Assembly: GCF_024868665.1 (NCBI RefSeq)
Contig: NC_079892.1
Coordinates: forward strand, 783,346 to 847,345
Length of the DNA stretch: 64,000 bases
From: Triplophysa rosa
Taxonomy: Eukaryota; Chordata; Actinopteri; Cypriniformes; Nemacheilidae
Reading direction: 5' to 3'
In this document: piece after piece, positions 59,101-64,000 of the stretch
Layout: the number at the start of each line of letters is the position of its first letter
Numbering within the stretch: position 1 is the first letter of the stretch
Program-made: the position numbers and the translations under genes
Notes under the pieces: generated by a model
What the model saw: only the letters and a program-made list of their open reading frames with translations
Databases searched by the model: none
What the model was told of the DNA's origin: nothing

Positions 59101-62100
59101 TAAACTGAAAAATGAATGAACGAGTGAGTGACTAATATATCAGTAGTGTGATGTCAGCGGATGAAGTGTGTGTGCACGCGTGTGTTCAAACCTCCAGCGA
59201 CGTGAGGAGTGGAACAGTCCCGATAAAAGCCTCGTACATTTTTCGCTTCTTTGCGTTGTTCTTTACAATGAGCCGTCTGAACGTCAGTCGATCCTGCAAA
59301 AATTACAAAACGATCGATTGCGAAATGATTAAAAACCGACTTCAGTTTACACCAGCGAAGACTGAATTTGATCACTTATTTCCAAACACATTTGTATTTT
59401 ATCCTGAAAATATAAAATGTTGACTTCAGGAATTGGGTTAGAAGTCATCGGTGTAGGGTTCATCAGTACTGTAACGTCAGAAAGTCTATGGGGAGATAAA
59501 AGAGAGAGCACGCTCTGATCCAGAGCCGTTGAAAAACAGAGTTACGACACTGTCCGTTGGGAGAATGGAATGCGGAAGTAACTCGTGTCATGGAGCGACC
59601 ATGAAGCCCATTCATTTCAGTGTCTCCCAAACTCATTGACTGTACAGTTGGTGAAATAACGGCATGTTTATACGTTTTATCGAGTTGGCGGACATATCTT
59701 ACATTCATAGATCTTATTTATTATCTTTATAATCTTATATTTATTATATTATCTTATACTCCCTGGACAAAATGCTGCTATAAATGTACTCAACGTAGTA
59801 TTCAGTGTACGTACACAATGTGCTAATATATTTAGCAAAATTTATGCAAATATAATTGCTATTGTCTGTCCCGCTAAAATTCATTCAAATAGGTTGACAG
59901 CACGGATTTGTTTGGAACGATTGAGAGCTCCGCGACCACACGGGAGCGAGATCAAAGTGTGTCGTAACTCTCTTCTCCAACGGCTCTGCTCTGATCCAAC
60001 ACAAGCTGTACTGAATACGTGAATGTGATGTGAAATAGGTTTGTCAGGTTTATGACGCTCACCAGACACCACAGAGCTCCGGGTGAGGTAGCGATGATGG
60101 TGGCCGCTCTGGGCGTGTTGTACATGAGGGCGAGCTCTCCGAAACTCCCACGGTTGTCATAAGACCCCACGGTCCGCGTGGTGCCGTCCGCCTTCAATAC
60201 GATGTCAAACGTTCCCCTAGAAATGAAACCAGATGATGATGATGATGCGTTCAAGGTTTGAACGACAGGAGGCCGATCCGGCGCTTTCTTCACCTCTCGA
60301 TGACATAAAAGTTGTCGCCGTCGTCGTCTTGATCGATAATGTGTTCCCCCGTCAGCACAATCTTATCAAAAATGGCGTCCAACACCTGTGACATCTGCTC
60401 CTGTTGGTAAAAAAATAAATCAATCCCGTGAGAATGACATACAGTCAATCACAAAAGTGGACATTTAAGAGATGGATTTCATTTAGGACTGAGTCATGTT
60501 TTCGTCACTCGTGGAGCTCACAGCTGAGTGGTTGGTTGCACTGTTGGTCTGTTGTGATCTCACCTGGTCCAGGTTTTTGAACAGTAAGATGTCTCTGCAG
60601 GCCTCCTGAAGTCTTTGTCTTTGCCCGTCTGTTTTAGGGTGAGTGACCTGTGGGCACAGCAAAGCATTGTGGGATGTAAAGCATGTACTCAAAGCAAACG
60701 TAGAATAGATTTTTAGAGGACACTCACTCGTGCGTCTTTGTCTTCTTCATCCTCATCCGGGTTAAATGCCTCGGCACAGACTTGAATGTGAAAATGAAAG
60801 GATTAGAGATCAAACCAGTCAGTGATGCATTACAGAGCGCTTCAAGCTGTCAGCGGTCTTTATTAGGGATGTAACAATATTATGGTTATCGCGTTATCGT
60901 CACAGCAAAATTGTCTCAATATTATGGTGGTCACATGACTGTATGAAACGAAAGGTCTTACGGACCTAACATAGAGAGTGTTACAACAAATGTGGCATCT
61001 GGTGCAATGATTTTATTTGATAAAAGGGATTTTTAGCTCATTTGACCCATCTCACACTGTAACACCTCTACAGCTATGATTGGAGGATGAAGAAAAGAGG
61101 ATGCTTATGGCACGTTTCCAAGTCATCATTTGTCATCTTAAAGATTGCAATAAATACCGTACTGGAGACGTCATACCGAGGTATTATCGTACAGTGAGAT
61201 TTTGACATTGCATCCCTAGAGTTTTGTGGAGTCTGAGAACAAGTTCAGTAAAAGTTTCTGACTCTTGCAAGTTTTCTATTTCTGTGCTGTTGTATCATTA
61301 TTCACTAAAAAACGTTCTTCATATAAACGGAGAATGATACGCAAAAATATACACATTTTCTTGTACAGGAACAGTCTAGAACTCTGTTGTGGTTAGAGAT
61401 TTCACCACATTTATATTTCAATCTCGATGCTCCAATTTTTTCTCATGTTCTCAGTTCTTTGGATCCATTTAACTTTTCATGCCCACATCAGGTTCGATTC
61501 TTAACTGCGGTCGGTTTCTACACAGTTTGTGGACGTATAACACATCCAGTAAATGGTCAAGAAAACCTCATATTGCACTGTCAATGGCAACTTCAGAACT
61601 GTAGTCCGATCGAAATCTTTTCATTTTAGATATCAGACACATTGTCTTTTCAACAGTCTAAGAAAAATTCATGCAGTTCTATCAAAGAGGTATTCGGTGA
61701 AATGAACCAGACAGAGAAGAGAGGTTTCTATGAAAGTAGATTTGTCTGTAAAACGTCACTGTAACTACAGAACACAATATAAAGACATTTCTTCCTGTGT
61801 GGCTCCAGCACGATCTGTGTCGTGTGTTTCTGAGAGTCCATCAGCTCTGACGGCACACGCTACATTAACACATCCATTCATCTCCACTTGTGGTTTTAAA
61901 TGATCCACGACGGCACACGTTCTAAAACACTTTCTCATGGCTTATGGCAAACAAAACTCATCTTCCACAAGTCAATTAAAGCCCAGTAAAGAAGGGAATT
62001 CTCCCATCCATCAGTCATAAAACATGACCATGTTTAACAAGCTCGAAGAGAATATTTCACGGCAGTAAATTAAATCAACCCACTCCTGAAGCTGAATAAG

Positions 62101-63271
62101 CAATTATATTGACAGAAAATTGCAAGAACAACTTACCGGAAGCTCGTCTGACAAATCTGTTAATGACCGGAGCTGGCGAAGAGCAAAAGCAAGAGAGAAA
62201 TGTTAGTGCACACAGTTGATGCTCCTTTACAGCTCAGGAGATTTGATGGAGTTCACTGTTTGAATATCAACTCTGATGTTTCACCCAAAAGAAAAGAGAA
62301 TCAAATGAGAGTGTAATTGTGTAAACACATGAAGAGTCTGGAGGTGTAAACGAATGTAGATCGTAGAGGTGAAATCATCTGGATTTGAGTCAATTTGATG
62401 AGAAATGATACTGAGATCTTCAACAATATTGACTTTTGATTGCAGTCGAGGCCAATCTGAGCTCAGTTCCACACATTGTTGACATCTCTTCTAATGGAGA
62501 CGCCTTTTCAGGAGAAATATCTGAGATGCAAAAGTCTCCATTTGCTTTCCATTGATGTCTAGGAGAAGAGATTTCATCTGTGATTTGTCTTTGTTATAAC
62601 ATATGAATGACATTTATGGTTCATGGAAACACATACAACAATACACACTTGAGGACACATTGAAATACAAGTGCCTTCTGTGATGACTGCGGCCTTCTGT
62701 TCAGGGCCTGATGGTTTTTACTGAATCATTTAATCCAGAAAAGGTTCATTTGGGCATGCACGTGAATTAAAGCGCGTTTCATTATTAATATATCATTCAC
62801 AGCTGACTGACGGACATCTTTTACAAAGAGCTCATCGCTTTTTTATGATGCTTTCTTTCAACCGACACTGACATTATATCATAAGGCCGTGTTAATCAAT
62901 TAAACACGTATAACTACAGCGCAGGTCAATGTGTGAAATCAAGCACGTATTATTATGCATCATCACAGATGACAGGAGAAGCGCGCGCGCAAACATTCAT
63001 TACCTACGAATTCTTCGTCGTCGTCGTCGTCCTCCTCGTCGCCGTTTTCAGAGTCGATCTGCATGGCTTCCTCGCAGAAGTTGACGGCTTTCCCCGCTCG
63101 CCCGCTCGAGTTGCGCTCATTGCCAAACGCGCCGCCGCGGCTCTCGTTCTCCTTGAGGCGCGTGAAGTACTGAAGCGCGAACTCGAGCAGATCCGCCGGC
63201 TGGTTCCTCAGCACCTCCACGGTAAAGCTCTGCAGAAGCTCCGTCAAGCCCGCGGGGATTTCTATACTCAT
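56164..63271 (-). CDS. prkar2b: cAMP-dependent protein kinase type II-beta regulatory subunit, 405 aa
   Basis: Exons (coding): 63271-63004, 62172-62137, 60780-60728, 60647-60564, 60400-60294, 60216-60063, 59293-59192, 59033-58959, 58763-58695, 58567-58432, 56297-56164; sum 1218 nt, all in frame. The protein inhibits the PKA catalytic subunit until cAMP binds and docks to A-kinase anchoring proteins. Seen: dimerisation/docking domain ([20 protein letters not shown]) at 1-44; acidic linker; pseudo-inhibitor RRASV at 98-102 with a phosphorylatable Ser, split over exons 2 and 3; cAMP domain A with phosphate-binding cassette [14 protein letters not shown]; cAMP domain B with [14 protein letters not shown]; both cassette Arg present. 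C-terminus AIDEQNA. Human RII-beta is 418 aa. RII-beta rather than RII-alpha because of the N-terminus and the hbp1 neighbour. Confidence 0.97.
56645..58185. mobile_element. MITE split by a hAT element, in prkar2b intron 10
   Basis: Left end ctacgtccgaaatcgcatac and right end (inverted) near 58150-58185 reading gcgatttcagacgca after tagtatgg. The same class as 42229-42482 but long because of the insertion at 56720-57739. Confidence 0.6.
56720..57739. mobile_element. hAT element, 1.02 kb, non-autonomous
   Basis: Ends TAGTGGTGGGC and, inverted, TAGTGGTGGGC; flanked by 8-bp duplications CTATATAG (56712-56719, 57740-57747). Inside, 56949-57137 holds a short ORF with [20 protein letters not shown], possibly the first exon of a hAT/BED transposase. 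The rest of a transposase is absent. Confidence 0.9.
60864..61218. mobile_element. hAT-like MITE in prkar2b intron 2
   Basis: Ends TAGGGATGTAACAATATTAT and, inverted, TAGGGATGCAATGTC. 355 bp. A target duplication was not evident. It lies between exons 3 and 2. Confidence 0.65.
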
Positions 63272-63500
63272 TCCTGACGCTCCCGTGGAATCTGCGCAAA
63301 ACTCGAGCCGACCTTGCGCGTTAAGAGACGCTCCCCGTTTTCGCCGCGTCAGCCGAGTGCACGAGAATATAACGCTCCGCACAACGCGTCAGAGGGAACG
63401 CGACGCGACCGACTGCTCGCTATTCCGCCATCCGCAGCCGTTTCGATCACTCGCGTGCTTTCGGCTAATTTACAGGCGTAAAGATGGCTGAGGAGGCTCT
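63272..63500 (-). promoter_or_regulatory. prkar2b: prkar2b 5' UTR and CpG-rich promoter region
   Basis: CpG-rich sequence continuing from exon 1 upstream of the ATG at 63271. No TATA box assigned; a CpG-island promoter is likely. Confidence 0.55.
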
Positions 63501-64000
63501 AAGCGCTGGCATCTTTCTGCTCCTGCTGCTGGATACAGCAGAGCCGCGCATGGGATGCGGGAAACCATGGCAACCAGAATCCCGGGATGTGCGTAGGAGG
63601 AACGCATGCCGCAGTTCAGATGAGCAGCAGCGCGGACGCGTCACAAACACAAACGCGATGTGACTTTTTACACATGACAAAAAGACCAAATTATAGTGAC
63701 ATTTCCAGATAGGACTGGTGTTCTTGACCTTACTACAGTACTGTTCCAGAGTTAATATAGAATTTACCACAGTGAATGCAAATAGTAGATACTATAGAGC
63801 TTGTTAATCGACGGCGCCATCTTGGGAGGATGGCTGCTAGTGCGTTCAATGCAGTGTTTTGTTTTTCTAGTTTGATTAGGAAATATAAGGATGGTAGGTC
63901 GGTCTTGCTGTGTTAAAACTGCAACGTAGAGTCGTTCAGGAAAAGCCCATGGTTCTTTCACTTTCGATTTCTCCATATATCAAACAAAACAAGTAACGGT
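63501..64000. other. Upstream flank of prkar2b; no gene assigned
   Basis: The only ORF (minus, 63976-63764) shows no recognised domain. A gcgccatcttgg motif at 63815-63826 resembles a YY1 site but may belong to a repeat. Confidence 0.35.

Noticed and set aside
63764..63976. Small minus-strand gene upstream of prkar2b
   Set aside because: 70 codons without a recognisable domain; the sequence looks like a repeat.

Overview
This window reads as teleost genomic DNA, most likely cypriniform. The evidence is two compact vertebrate genes with GT-AG introns, a FISNA-NACHT-type fish NLR gene, and a dense mix of fish transposons (Angel-type TTAA elements, Tc1/mariner, hAT, DIRS, tRNA-derived SINEs, CR1/L2 and jockey-like LINEs, a retrovirus-like LTR element). 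The organism assignment is inferred from content; no species marker was read.

Layout. 1-6409: minus-strand endogenous retrovirus, cut by the left window edge. It has a 5' LTR, a tRNA-Trp-type primer-binding site, a leader with a 72-bp minisatellite, a gag region with two frame shifts, then in one frame gag-C-terminus / UGA / pol, with pol open for 999 codons to the window edge. 6876-15446: minus-strand CARD-FISNA-NACHT-LRR gene with in-frame stops and a frame change, probably a pseudogene. 16439-18511: a second, truncated copy of the same retrovirus (part of gag, leader, PBS, 5' LTR), in the same orientation and upstream of the NLR start. 18512-46300: repeat-rich, with a Tc1 relic, two tRNA-derived SINEs, an L2-like LINE tail, a jockey-like LINE broken by nested insertions, a DIRS tyrosine-recombinase retrotransposon with inverted terminal repeats, a CpG-rich block beside a 100-N assembly gap, and a 1.09-kb Tc1 element. 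46300-54240: hbp1 on the minus strand (11 exons, 486 aa) with a CCAAT-rich promoter. 54480-63271: prkar2b on the minus strand (11 exons, 405 aa).

prkar2b and hbp1 are arranged head to tail, as their human orthologues are on chromosome 7q22, but here the likely prkar2b 3' end lies only a few hundred bases upstream of the hbp1 promoter. prkar2b encodes the RII-beta regulatory subunit of cAMP-dependent protein kinase. hbp1 encodes an AXH plus HMG-box transcription factor. They are neighbours but not known to form a pathway.

The items most worth a second look are the near-intact gag-UGA-pol frame with a Glu in place of the protease catalytic Asp; the leader minisatellites that expanded differently in the two retroviral copies; the co-oriented LTR upstream of the CARD-NLR gene; the nested insertions with clean target duplications; the CpG-rich block and palindrome at the assembly gap; and the hbp1 HMG-box splice donor that merges into a GT microsatellite. 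I did not find a clearly new gene system.
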